A stretch of DNA of 32,407 bases from Bryobacteraceae bacterium (GTDB lineage Bacteria > Acidobacteriota > Terriglobia > Bryobacterales > Bryobacteraceae). The stretch's first letter is position 1; the number at the start of each line of letters is the position of its first letter. This document shows, one piece after another, positions 1 to 7,984 of this stretch. Under the pieces are notes generated by a model. That model saw nothing but the letters and a program-made list of their open reading frames with translations, did no database searches and had not been told where the DNA came from. The stretch is from assembly GCA_030039005.1 (NCBI GenBank), contig JASHQT010000032.1, forward strand, positions 1-32,407. Direction: 5' to 3'. The position numbers were made by a program, and so were the translations under genes.

Positions 1-2
1 TC

Positions 3-842
3 GAAGACGCATTCCGCGAGGCTGTGCGCGAGCCGAAGCGATCCCGTTCCGCCGACGCGCGCCTGCGCCGCGATCTGCGCAGCATTGAACTCGCCGAGCG
101 CGAAGCCGCGCAAGCCAAGCGCGCGCTCGTGGAGGCCAACCTCCGCCTGGTGGTTTCGATCGCCAAGAAATACATCAATCGGGGGCTGCATCTGCTGGAC
201 CTGATCCAGGAAGGCAACATCGGCCTGATGCGCGCCGCCGATAAGTTCAACTATCATCTCGGCTATAAGTTTTCGACTTACGCGACGTGGTGGATCCGCC
301 AGTCGATCAATCGCGCGATTGACGACCAGTCGCGTACCATCCGCATCCCGGTTCACATGAACGAGAGCCTGGGCAAATTCCTCAAGGCCGCAAACGAGCT
401 GGAAAAGGAGCTTGGCCGCACGCCCTCCAACGAAGAAATCGCCCAGCGCCTGGCGACTACCGCAATCCGCGTGCAGGAGCTACGCGCGATGCTGAAGGAT
501 CCGGTGTCGCTCGATCTTCCCGTCGGCAAAGACGGCGAGTCCGCGCTGCGCGATTTGCTGGAGGACCGCATGGTCCGCCCGCTGAACGAAACCATGTTCG
601 AGCACGACGTGCGCGATGAAACCGCGAGCGTGCTAGAGACCCTCGGCCCGGACGAAGAGAAAGTGATCCGCATGCGCTTCGGGATAGGCTACTCTCGCGA
701 GCACAAGCTCGAAGAAATCGCCCAGCAATTCAACCTGAGCCGCGAGCGCATCCGCCAGATCGAAGCCCGCGCGCTGCAACGCCTGCGAGCGGAAAATTCT
801 CATCGTCTTCGGCCGTTGATGACGCTCATGAGCGTGCAATAG
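3..842 (+). CDS. RNA polymerase sigma factor, RpoD/SigA family, 5'-truncated
   Basis: This sigma-70 factor directs RNA polymerase to promoters. The reading frame is open to the left edge (in-frame from base 3, no stop), so the GTG at 24 is probably an internal valine and regions 1.1/1.2 lie outside the window. Visible in order: regions 2.1-2.4 with [24 protein letters not shown] and the promoter-melting segment [13 protein letters not shown]; region 3 beginning RTIRIPVHM; and region 4 with the helix-turn-helix [22 protein letters not shown], which contacts the -35 element. The match to primary (group 1) or closely related group 2 sigma factors is strong. The C-terminal tail after the helix-turn-helix differs from the usual RpoD ending, so group 2 remains possible; the missing N-terminus would decide. 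Confidence 0.93.
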   Translation, partial: EDAFREAVREPKRSRSADARLRRDLRSIELAEREAAQAKRALVEANLRLVVSIAKKYINRGLHLLDLIQEGNIGLMRAADKFNYHLGYKFSTYATWWIRQSINRAIDDQSRTIRIPVHMNESLGKFLKAANELEKELGRTPSNEEIAQRLATTAIRVQELRAMLKDPVSLDLPVGKDGESALRDLLEDRMVRPLNETMFEHDVRDETASVLETLGPDEEKVIRMRFGIGYSREHKLEEIAQQFNLSRERIRQIEARALQRLRAENSHRLRPLMTLMSVQ

Positions 843-857
843 CACCGCATCGAATTA

Positions 858-890
858 AGGACTTCTTCACGACTTGTTTAGGACTTCTTC
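858..890. repeat. Pair of 11-bp direct repeats upstream of the porin gene
   Basis: AGGACTTCTTC occurs at 858-868 and again at 880-890, so the copies start 22 bp apart (about two helical turns), in the 84-bp gap between the sigma factor stop and the porin start. The spacing would suit a same-face protein-binding site for the porin promoter, but chance duplication is possible. No clear -10/-35 pair was seen beside it. Confidence 0.35.
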
Positions 891-926
891 GCCCGCCTCG
901 GCCTACCCTGACCTTGGCGGTGCCCC

Positions 927-2330
927 ATGTCGTGTAGCGCTAACGCAGTCGTTCGCATTTCTTTCCTGGTAATTTTCCCGGTCCTTCTTCGAGGCCAAGC
1001 CCCTGTTGCTCCGCCAACCAACGCTGAGCTGGCGAAGCAAGTAGCGGATTTGACGGCGCTGACGCAGAAGCTGCAGCAGCAAGTCAACGAACTGGAAGCG
1101 CGGCTTGGGCCCGCGGCCGCCGCCGAACGCGCCGGGAAACCGGAGATCGCGCAAGGGAATCAACCGGCGCTGCCGCCGGCCGAACAGACCGCACCATCAG
1201 AGCCGGCGATCAGCAATTTTCTGCGAGGCACTTCGATCAACACGTTGATCGATACGTACTACGGCTACAACTTTAATGATCCGATCGGCCGAGTCAACCG
1301 CCTCCGCGCCTACGATGTATTGAGCAATGCCGTCAGCCTGAACCAGGCGGACATCATCGTCGAAAATGCGCCCGATGTCGATGCGGGCAAGCGCTGGGGC
1401 GCCAGATTCGACGTGCAATTCGGCCAAGCCACGGAGACGCTGCAGGGCAACGCCGCCAACGAGCTTCGACCCGAAGTGTATCGGAACATTTTTCAGGCGT
1501 ACGGGATCTACGTCATCCCGATCGGCAAAGGATTGACCATCAATTTCGGCAAGTGGGCGAGCTCTCTCGGCATCGAAGGCAATTTCACGCAGGACCAGAT
1601 GAATTATTCACGATCCTACTGGTTCAATTACCTGCCGTTTTACCACATGGGTGCGCGCATGAATTACCCGCTCAGCAAAACGGTCACGTTGAACTATTGG
1701 ATCACCAACGGCACCCAGCAAACCGAGCCGTTCAACAACTTCAAGGATCAATTGGTGGGGTTCGCGTTTCAACCGAATCAAAACTTCTCTTGGAGCATCA
1801 ATTACTATCTCGGCCAGGAGCATCCTGACGTCGAGTTCCTGCCCAATTCCACCGATCCCTCTTTGCCCAACCTACAGGGGGAGCCGTTCCTTCCCATCCC
1901 CAATTCGCCGAAAGGCAAACTGGACATCTTCGACACCTACGGAACCTGGCAGGCCAGCAAGAATTGGACGCTCGCGCTCGAAGCCGACTACGTGATCGAG
2001 CGGCTATATACCAATTCCTACCCGCAAGTGAATTGGGGCGCAGCAGGCTACGCGCGTTATCAGATTTCGCCGCGCCTAGCAGTGGCTGCTCGAGCGGAAT
2101 ACATGGCCGACAGCGGTCTCTTCAGCGGAAGCTCGCAGGCGTTGAAAGATACCACGCTCACTTTGGAGCAGCGTCTGGTGGACGGTTTCCTGCTGCGCGA
2201 AGAATACCGCCGCGATTTTTCGAATCAGCCCTATTTCTATACCGGCATGCTCGGGATCCTGAAGCGCGAACAAAACACCGCCGAGCTGGGCATCGTGTGG
2301 TGGTTCGGGCCGAAGAAATCGCCGTGGTGA
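927..2330 (+). CDS. Outer-membrane beta-barrel porin (BBP2/OmpL-like) with N-terminal coiled coil
   Basis: This is a predicted outer-membrane channel. A hydrophobic leader (about residues 8-23, ending LLRGQAP) serves as signal peptide. A short heptad-type coiled coil follows (residues 32-60, ELAKQVADLTALTQKLQQQV), then a Pro/Ala linker, and from about residue 90 an aromatic-rich series of amphipathic strands. Segments such as INTLIDTYYGYNF, GARFDVQFGQA and the glycine-aromatic C-terminus (LGIVWWFGPKKSPW) are typical of putative beta-barrel porin-2 (PF07642-like) proteins, common in Acidobacteriota and Planctomycetota. The substrate cannot be read from the sequence. The start is ATG with a weak GGCGG upstream. 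The length of 467 residues is normal for the family. It stands alone between the sigma factor and hutH. Confidence 0.8.
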   Translation: MSCSANAVVRISFLVIFPVLLRGQAPVAPPTNAELAKQVADLTALTQKLQQQVNELEARLGPAAAAERAGKPEIAQGNQPALPPAEQTAPSEPAISNFLRGTSINTLIDTYYGYNFNDPIGRVNRLRAYDVLSNAVSLNQADIIVENAPDVDAGKRWGARFDVQFGQATETLQGNAANELRPEVYRNIFQAYGIYVIPIGKGLTINFGKWASSLGIEGNFTQDQMNYSRSYWFNYLPFYHMGARMNYPLSKTVTLNYWITNGTQQTEPFNNFKDQLVGFAFQPNQNFSWSINYYLGQEHPDVEFLPNSTDPSLPNLQGEPFLPIPNSPKGKLDIFDTYGTWQASKNWTLALEADYVIERLYTNSYPQVNWGAAGYARYQISPRLAVAARAEYMADSGLFSGSSQALKDTTLTLEQRLVDGFLLREEYRRDFSNQPYFYTGMLGILKREQNTAELGIVWWFGPKKSPW

Positions 2331-2452
2331 TCTCCAGCCACCGCTCCAGCCTAGTTGTTTTCGCCACTCCCTTAACAATTTCCGTCAAATCCCCCCGGCG
2401 CGCCCCGCGACAGATGCTAAGTTCGAATCGAATGCCTCGCGCGCCACAGCTC

Positions 2453-2502
2453 CGCATTTTGGTAGTGTCCTAAGAGCAGTTTCAGGACACTACCCGCATT
2501 TT
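2453..2502. mobile_element. 34-bp palindrome flanked by 8-bp direct repeats; candidate transposon-end remnant
   Basis: GGTAGTGTCCT (2461-2471) and its exact reverse complement AGGACACTACC (2484-2494) enclose a 12-nt centre. CGCATTTT stands directly on both sides (2453-2460 and 2495-2502); with one further C shared into the arm, the match is 9 bp. Perfect terminal inverted repeats inside a short target-site duplication are the footprint of a tiny transposable unit, here little more than two transposon tips joined. It lies in the 278-bp gap between the porin and hutH and could also fold as an RNA hairpin. A regulatory palindrome with chance flanking repeats is the alternative. Confidence 0.5.
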
Positions 2503-2608
2503 CGCCGGCGCTTCGCCCTTGGCGAAAAAATGTCGCCGCACCCCATACCTCCCCTCCCACCCCCATCCCCGGCCCCCAATCCCGCATTTACCGTTGGTAC
2601 AACGGTAC

Positions 2609-4108
2609 ATGGCCATGGTCTCCCTCTCCGGCTCCCGCCTCACCTTCGACCAACTCCGCCGCGTCGCGCAGTTGAATGAACCCGTCCAGATCGACCCCGC
2701 CGCCCTGCCCGGGATGCTTCGCTCGCGCGCGGTCGTCGAACAGCTCGCCTCGGGCGACGCGCCGGTCTACGCCGTCAACACCGGTGTCGGATTGCTGGCC
2801 GATGTCCGAGTCGCGCCGGACGAGCTCGAACAGCTCCAGCGCAACGTGGTCCGCTCTCACGCTTGCGGGGTCGGTCCACCGCTCGCCCGCGACGAGGTCC
2901 GCGGCATGATGCTCGTCCGCGCCAACGTCCTCGCCAAAGGATTTTCCGGCATCAGACCGGCAGTCGCGGAAGGCTTATGCGAATTGCTCAACCGCGGCGT
3001 AACGCCCGTGGTTCCTTCGCAAGGCAGCGTCGGCGCCTCAGGCGATCTTGCGCCGCTCGCCCACATCGCGCTCGTGCTCATCGGCGAGGGCGAAGCGGAA
3101 TTCGATGGCGTCCGGCTCCCCGGCGGCGACGCGCTGCGCCGCGTGGGTCTGCAGCCCATCGTGCTCGCATCCAAAGAAGGAATTTCGCTGGTCAATGGCA
3201 CGCAGGCGATGCTTTCCGTAGGCGGTCTTCAGCTTCTCGAAGCCGAGACATTGGCCGAATCGGCCGACCTGATCTGCGCTATGACCATCGACGGACTGCG
3301 CGGCACCCCGCGCGCGTTCGATCCGCGCATTCACGAGCTGCGGCCGTTCGCCGGCCAAGTCCGAAGCGCGGCGAACCTCGCACGGTACCTGGAAGGCAGC
3401 GAAATCCGTGAATCGCACATCACTTGCCGCCGCGTGCAGGATGCCTATTCGCTGCGCTGCGCCCCCCAAATCCACGGCGCGGTTCGCGACGCACTGGTCA
3501 CCGCCCGCCGCGCGTTCGAAATCGAGCTCAACTCGGTGACCGACAATCCGCTGGTCATCGACGGTGAAATCTTCTCCGGAGGGAATTTTCATGGCGAGCC
3601 TCTCGCGCTGCAGCTCGACGCGCTGGCCGTCGCGCTCACCGTGCTTTCCGGCATCTCCGAGCGCCGCATCGACCGCCTGGTGAATCCTTCGCTGAACGAG
3701 GAGCTGCCGCCCTTTCTCGCCACGCACGCCGGTCTCGAATCCGGATTCATGATGCTGCAGGTGACGGCCGCGGCGCTGGTGGCCGAAAATCGCGTACTCG
3801 CGCATCCAGCTTCCACCGGCTCCATCACCACCAGTGGCAACAAGGAAGATTTCGTCAGCATGGGCATGACGTCAGCTATGAAGCTCAAGCAGGTGGTGCG
3901 CAATACACGCCATGTTCTGGCTATTGAGCTGCTAGCCGCCACGCGCGCGCTCGATTGCCTGCGTCCGCTCAAATCCAGCGTGATCATCGAACAGGCGCGC
4001 ACCGCGCTAGCATCCATCAGCGCGCCATGGACGGCCGACCGCGCGCTCAGCGCCGACATCGAAGCCGTCAGCGCCTGGATCGCCTCAGGGAGTCTTAATC
4101 CGCAATAA
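2609..4108 (+). CDS. hutH: Histidine ammonia-lyase
   Basis: Deaminates L-histidine to trans-urocanate in the cytosol, the first step of histidine degradation. The prosthetic group MIO forms from Ala143-Ser144-Gly145 in GSVGASGDLAPLAH (codons 3035-3043). The substrate-selecting Ser-His pair is present in VVRSHACGVG, as in histidine rather than phenylalanine or tyrosine lyases. The segment GGNFHGEPLALQLD is also typical. The length of 499 residues fits the family (about 510). The frame stays open 30 codons further upstream, but that part is proline-rich and unlike HutH, so ATG 2609 (or 2615) is the better start. The active-site segment reads SGNKEDF where the usual form is SANQEDH: the Glu is kept and its neighbours are changed. 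No hutU, hutI or hutG is in the window. The 3' end overlaps the convergent GNAT gene by 14 bp. Confidence 0.92.
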   Translation: MAMVSLSGSRLTFDQLRRVAQLNEPVQIDPAALPGMLRSRAVVEQLASGDAPVYAVNTGVGLLADVRVAPDELEQLQRNVVRSHACGVGPPLARDEVRGMMLVRANVLAKGFSGIRPAVAEGLCELLNRGVTPVVPSQGSVGASGDLAPLAHIALVLIGEGEAEFDGVRLPGGDALRRVGLQPIVLASKEGISLVNGTQAMLSVGGLQLLEAETLAESADLICAMTIDGLRGTPRAFDPRIHELRPFAGQVRSAANLARYLEGSEIRESHITCRRVQDAYSLRCAPQIHGAVRDALVTARRAFEIELNSVTDNPLVIDGEIFSGGNFHGEPLALQLDALAVALTVLSGISERRIDRLVNPSLNEELPPFLATHAGLESGFMMLQVTAAALVAENRVLAHPASTGSITTSGNKEDFVSMGMTSAMKLKQVVRNTRHVLAIELLAATRALDCLRPLKSSVIIEQARTALASISAPWTADRALSADIEAVSAWIASGSLNPQ

Positions 4109-4889
4109 ATACGTTGAACCCGGTCACAATGCGATAGCCCATGGCCTCATACAACGCCAATCCGGATGAAGTGGATTGCAGCACCGTGCGCGAAACGCCG
4201 CGCGTTTCCTGCGCCTCCCGTATCACGCGCCGCATGATGGCCTCGGCAAATCCCAGCCGCCGATGCTGCGGCAATGTCGCCACCGAATACAGCCCGATCA
4301 CGTCGCCCGTGAGCACGGCCGCGGCGGTGGTCACCGCGCGCCCGTTCGAGTAGCCGACGTAGCCTTGAAACGTCCCCCTCCAGGCTCGCTCGGCCCCGTA
4401 CACGGACATGCTCACCGAATGGGGAATCTCGAACGCCACCGACATCACTTCGGAGAACGCCGCGCGCGTGGCCTCATCGCCCACCGGCCGCACGTCGAGA
4501 GCAGGGAGAAAGCGAGTCGCCGGCTTCAGGCGCTCAGCATACATCCCCGGCGCTTCGGTCAGGTGGCGCAGCCCGTGACGCTTGAAGACGCGCGGCGCTT
4601 CGCGGCGCAGCGGCTGGCTCAAAAAGTCGTCGCATAGCCAGTAGGTCCAGCGCAGGCTGCGGGCCTCGTATTGATCGGCCGATAGCTCGATCAGCCGCGA
4701 GAGCTCTTGCGCATCGCCATCGATCGGCGCGGCCTGGAGCGCCGCATTGAACGCCGCATAATTCAGCCCGCAAAAAATCAACGAAAGGCCCGGCAGATCG
4801 CGGATCTCGGCGTCGGCGCGCGCCTGCCCGAAAAATCGCAGCGCTTCGAGCAGATTTCGCGCCACTGCGTCCGCTTCGTCCTTGGGCAT
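4095..4889 (-). CDS. GNAT family N-acetyltransferase
   Basis: Predicted acetyl-CoA-dependent acetyltransferase of 264 residues. The GNAT fold occupies the C-terminal half: a strand (VIGLYSVATLP) precedes the acetyl-CoA pyrophosphate loop HRRLGFAEAIM (R-x-x-G-x-A), and the ending VLQSTSSGLALYEAMGYRIV is the usual strand-5/helix-4 segment. The N-terminal half (about 120 residues) is extra relative to single-domain GNATs and may be a degenerate second GNAT lobe. ATG 4889 is preferred; a TTG at 4925 would add 12 residues including CRFC but has no better ribosome site. It converges on hutH with a 14-bp overlap of the 3' ends. The substrate is unknown, and a link to histidine metabolism is not supported by orientation. 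Confidence 0.82.
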   Translation of the reverse strand: MPKDEADAVARNLLEALRFFGQARADAEIRDLPGLSLIFCGLNYAAFNAALQAAPIDGDAQELSRLIELSADQYEARSLRWTYWLCDDFLSQPLRREAPRVFKRHGLRHLTEAPGMYAERLKPATRFLPALDVRPVGDEATRAAFSEVMSVAFEIPHSVSMSVYGAERAWRGTFQGYVGYSNGRAVTTAAAVLTGDVIGLYSVATLPQHRRLGFAEAIMRRVIREAQETRGVSRTVLQSTSSGLALYEAMGYRIVTGFNVFIAD

Positions 4890-4978
4890 TTGGCGATTAG
4901 AGCAGAATCGGCAGTCCTTCGTCAAACACGGGCCCGCTTAGGGCGGATGCTCGGCGCATGCGGCGAAGGCGTCAAGAT

Positions 4979-5023
4979 CTCATCACGGTGACGAGAAAAT
5001 GACACAGCGATCCATAGCGCTGT
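4979..5023. promoter_or_regulatory. Two inverted repeats upstream of the CpaE-like gene
   Basis: The first is an imperfect 17-nt palindrome at 4979-4995 (CTCATCAC-G-GTGACGAG, one mismatch). The second is ACAGCG-N8-CGCTGT at 5004-5023. Both lie in the roughly 145-bp divergent gap between the GNAT and CpaE-like genes, close to the latter's start, so either could be an operator. No recognised regulator consensus matches. Confidence 0.28.
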
Positions 5024-5036
5024 CAATGTGTTTTCA

Positions 5037-6323
5037 ATGTCTTCCCAAGCTACAACAAAGATCGAACCGCTGGCCCCGCAATTGCTACCGCTATCATCGG
5101 GTAAACCGGATGGCGACGGTCCCCACGGAGCCAGCTTCCCCATGTTGACGGCACTCATCTTCGGCACAGACGGCGAAACCACTTTGCAATTGCAGCAATT
5201 GTGCTCACTGACGCAGGATGTGTGTGTCTACCGCACCTTGGAGCGCTACCCGCAGTCGCATGAAAGCCTGCGCTTGCTGAACTCGTTCTCGCCCCAGTTA
5301 GTCTTCTTGGGGGCCGACGACGAAGCGGCCGCGCACGCCGTGGAGCACGATATCCGCAGCATCCAGCCTTCCACTGCCATCCTGGGCGTGTCGGCACACT
5401 CGAAACGTCTGGATATATTCGAATCCACCTTTGGCGGTTTTACGGTATGCCCCGTTCCATGCAGCCCGGACGACTTTCGCGCGGCCGTTTTTCAGGCGCT
5501 GGAATCGGTGGGCGGCAAGAAGAACGGCTCTGTATTTGCTTTTCAGCCGGCCAAAGCGGGCAGCGGCGCTACCACCACCGCCTTGTTTGTCTCGCACATT
5601 CTCTCCACGCTGGCCGAGAAGAGGGTCCTGGTTCTGGAATGCGACCTGCACGCCGGACCCATTTCGATGCTCTACAATCTCCGTCCTACGTACTCCATCA
5701 TGGACGCGCTCGAAGACTCGCACCGGCTCACTGATGAGACGTGGAGCGAGATGGTGACGCACACCGGCGGCATTGACGTACTCTCCTCCGTCAGCCGCCT
5801 CGGTGTGCGTGAGGTTTCTCCGTGGGGCTACCAGCGGTTGCTGTCGTTCGTTCGCAGCCGCTACGACGTCATCATCGCGGACCTGCCGGAGGTGGTGGAT
5901 AATGCCACCGAAGTGGTGGCCCGCGCGGCCCAGGCGGTCTTCATCGTCACTGCGCCGTCTGCTCCATCCTTATTCCTGGCCGCCCGCCGCCGCTATGATC
6001 TGGAAGCGCGCGGCGTCGGGACCGTCAAGGTCAAGTACGTCATCAATCGCAAAAGGGCGGACCAAGGCATTCCGCGCGAGGCTGGTTGGGTGATTGAGGC
6101 CGAAAAAATCGCCGCCATCCCAACGGAACCGGCTTTAGTCGACGCCTCCGAATTGAAAATGGAATCGGTCGATTCGGCCACCCTCGCTGAATATACGAAA
6201 ATCGCTGAGTTCTGCTGTGGCCGCGCGCTGCTTCCGAAACGCTCCGGCTTCCGCCGGTTCTGGCTGGAAGGCTGGCTGCGCGGGTCCCGCTCGCCCGAGC
6301 TCTATTCCACCGCCGCGCGCTGA
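5037..6323 (+). CDS. CpaE/MinD-like ATPase with N-terminal pseudo-receiver domain
   Basis: ParA/MinD-superfamily ATPase of the CpaE type. CpaE proteins place Tad/Flp pilus machinery at the cell pole. About 35 non-conserved residues precede a receiver-like fold starting MLTALIFGTDGE and ending before VGGKKNG. The P-loop domain follows: VFAFQPAKAGSGATTTALF is the deviant Walker A, with the signature first lysine present but the usual second lysine replaced by alanine. LVLECDLHAG is Walker A' and YDVIIADLPE is Walker B. GTG 5028 and ATG 5142 are alternative starts; none has a good Shine-Dalgarno. No pilin, secretin or CpaF gene is nearby, so it is an orphan here. The last 30 residues are basic (PKRSGFRRFWLEGWLRG) and could meet the membrane. 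Confidence 0.8.
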   Translation: MSSQATTKIEPLAPQLLPLSSGKPDGDGPHGASFPMLTALIFGTDGETTLQLQQLCSLTQDVCVYRTLERYPQSHESLRLLNSFSPQLVFLGADDEAAAHAVEHDIRSIQPSTAILGVSAHSKRLDIFESTFGGFTVCPVPCSPDDFRAAVFQALESVGGKKNGSVFAFQPAKAGSGATTTALFVSHILSTLAEKRVLVLECDLHAGPISMLYNLRPTYSIMDALEDSHRLTDETWSEMVTHTGGIDVLSSVSRLGVREVSPWGYQRLLSFVRSRYDVIIADLPEVVDNATEVVARAAQAVFIVTAPSAPSLFLAARRRYDLEARGVGTVKVKYVINRKRADQGIPREAGWVIEAEKIAAIPTEPALVDASELKMESVDSATLAEYTKIAEFCCGRALLPKRSGFRRFWLEGWLRGSRSPELYSTAAR

Positions 6324-6359
6324 CGCGCCGCGAAATCGATGAGTCACCCCAATCAAGAC

Positions 6360-6446
6360 TGGTGCGAACGGGGAGGGTCGAACTCCCATGGCCTTTCGGC
6401 CGCTAGATCCTAAGTCTAGTGCGTCTGCCAGTTCCGCCACGTTCGC
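6360..6446 (-). tRNA. tRNA-Leu(UAG) with encoded CCA
   Basis: On the minus strand a complete class II tRNA can be folded. The acceptor stem GCGAACG pairs with CGTTCGC, followed by discriminator A and an encoded CCA. The anticodon stem CTAGA/TCTAG carries the loop CTTAGGA, giving anticodon UAG (reads CUA/CUN leucine). A long variable arm is built on GGCCGAAAGGCC. The T arm is GGGAG-TTCGACC-CTCCC. It sits between the CpaE-like gene and the small PaaK-like gene. Confidence 0.96.
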
Positions 6447-6493
6447 ACGTTTTGTCAGAGCGCTCAAACTCAGGATAACAGTGACGCGGGCGC

Positions 6494-7060
6494 TCAGGCC
6501 AGAAGCCCAGCCAGCTCTTCGATCCGCGAGCCGCGCATCAGCCGCGGCGCCGGGTTGCCACAGGCGCACACCTCATGGTCCAGTTGGAAGCCTTCACAGC
6601 CCGTTACCACGTGCAAACCCGCATGGGCATCGCACTCGGTAGCCAGCAGCCGGTTCCTGGGGCTCAGATACTGCTCAAACACCGGCACGCCGAAGGCCTT
6701 CCACAACCGCTCGCGGTCCAGCGGCGAAAGCGCCGCGCCGCCCGCATACGTGAACACCACCAGCGCCTGATCGAACGACCAGGTATCGCGCGCCAGCCTG
6801 CGCAACAACTCGAGCGGGCCGGCGATGGAAGCCGGATTGAACCTCCGGGCCCGTTCGGTCCAGCCCTCAGGAAACGTTCGCACCGAGCGGTTCTCACGAA
6901 AGCCCCGCGCCAGTATCGCTGTACGCGGCGCGGGGTCGATCGGATGAATGAAGTGTGCGCCCGGGGAGGGGCGCCGGATTCGCACGACCATGTTGTGTAC
7001 CGGATGTTTTGTACTAGAGTGATCAGCGGAAAAGTGGCGCGCGGTGAAATTTCGTCTCAC
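6494..7060 (-). CDS. Small conserved protein resembling part of PaaK-type adenylate-forming enzymes
   Basis: 188 residues with no complete enzyme domain. The segment from about residue 100, TYAGGAALSPLDRERLWKAF through GVPVFEQYLSPRNRLLATEC and DAHAGLHVV to a C-x-C-G-x-x-x-P-R-L ending, resembles by eye the region of phenylacetate-CoA-ligase-like adenylating proteins around their acidic/His motif and CPCG-x-x-x-PRL strand. The ATP-binding N-terminal lobe is absent, so ligase activity is not expected. The GTG start overlaps the stop of the preceding amidohydrolase gene as GTGA (7057-7060), which supports translational coupling and this start; ATG 6991 is the alternative. The family resemblance is from memory of motifs and is tentative. 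Confidence 0.6.
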   Translation of the reverse strand: MRRNFTARHFSADHSSTKHPVHNMVVRIRRPSPGAHFIHPIDPAPRTAILARGFRENRSVRTFPEGWTERARRFNPASIAGPLELLRRLARDTWSFDQALVVFTYAGGAALSPLDRERLWKAFGVPVFEQYLSPRNRLLATECDAHAGLHVVTGCEGFQLDHEVCACGNPAPRLMRGSRIEELAGLLA

Positions 7061-7971
7061 GAAAACAGACGAACCAGGTTGTCGTGAAAAATCAGCCGCG
7101 CGGTTTCCTCCCTGACGCCGATTTCATACAGCGCTTTGGATTGCGCTTCGAACACCGCGGTATTCCATCCGCGCGGAAAGAAAGACGAATCCGTTCCGAA
7201 AAGCAAGCGCTCGGGCCCCAACACATCCAGCGCGCGACGAAAGACGGCGCGTAGATCGAGATGCCCCTCCTCGTACCGCATCCAGTTATTACTGCTCGAA
7301 GTATCCAGGTATACGTTCGGGCATAGATCGCAGAGCATTAGCGCCTCGCGGAAATAGCCCGCGCCAAAATGAGGGACGATGAAGCGGATTTGCGGATAGC
7401 GCAGTGCGACCGCATGCAGATCGATCGGATTAGAGAATTTCATGTCGAATGGCGAGGGCAGCCCGAGTGCTTTTCGCACGCCGACACTCAGCACGCCGCA
7501 ATGCACGAACGCCGCCGCGCGCGGGCGCGCCGCCAGCAACTCCAACAGCGCCGCTACGCGCTCGTCCTGGATCGAGTAGCGATGCATGGCGGGGAAGAAA
7601 CACAGCGCGTGGACATGTCCGCTGGCCAGCGCTGCTTCGGTTTGCGCGACGGCGTCCGGCGACAGCGGATTCACCATCATGTAGCCGTAAAGTCGTTCGG
7701 GATGCCCGCCGACGGCGGCGATGACGGATTCTCCATCACCTGGGACGCTGGCGATTAGAACGGATTTCTCGACGCCGTGCTTGGCGAACTCTGCGACCCA
7801 GGCTTCGGCCAGATGCGCGGGATCTTCGGACGGTATGTGCCAGTGCAGCAGAGGCCCGAGCTGATCCACCGCGACATTCTTTTGCCCGGCGAGCGAAGCG
7901 AAAAACCGATGCGAGAAGAAGTGAACGTGGGCATCGGCGAGGGGCAGCAGCCCCCAAGGCGTATCGATCAT
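7057..7971 (-). CDS. Amidohydrolase family protein (TIM-barrel, amidohydro_2 type)
   Basis: Predicted cytosolic metal-dependent hydrolase or decarboxylase of the ACMSD/amidohydrolase-2 group, 304 residues. Metal-binding and catalytic motifs appear in the expected order: DAHVHFF near the N-terminus (His15, His17), AFVHCG on strand 5, IVPHFGAGYF on strand 6 and LLFGTDSSF on strand 8. The substrate cannot be deduced. It starts 13 nt after the response regulator stop and its own stop overlaps the next gene as GTGA, so it is probably the third gene of a four-gene operon headed by a two-component system. That makes it a candidate output or partner of the signalling pair, but this is only inferred from position. 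Confidence 0.86.
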   Translation of the reverse strand: MIDTPWGLLPLADAHVHFFSHRFFASLAGQKNVAVDQLGPLLHWHIPSEDPAHLAEAWVAEFAKHGVEKSVLIASVPGDGESVIAAVGGHPERLYGYMMVNPLSPDAVAQTEAALASGHVHALCFFPAMHRYSIQDERVAALLELLAARPRAAAFVHCGVLSVGVRKALGLPSPFDMKFSNPIDLHAVALRYPQIRFIVPHFGAGYFREALMLCDLCPNVYLDTSSSNNWMRYEEGHLDLRAVFRRALDVLGPERLLFGTDSSFFPRGWNTAVFEAQSKALYEIGVREETARLIFHDNLVRLFS

Positions 7972-7984
7972 GATGGAAATCCGT

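Noticed and set aside
2519..2608. N-terminal extension of hutH
   Set aside because: The 30 extra codons are proline/basic-rich, unlike any HutH N-terminus, and the protein from ATG 2609 already has family length.
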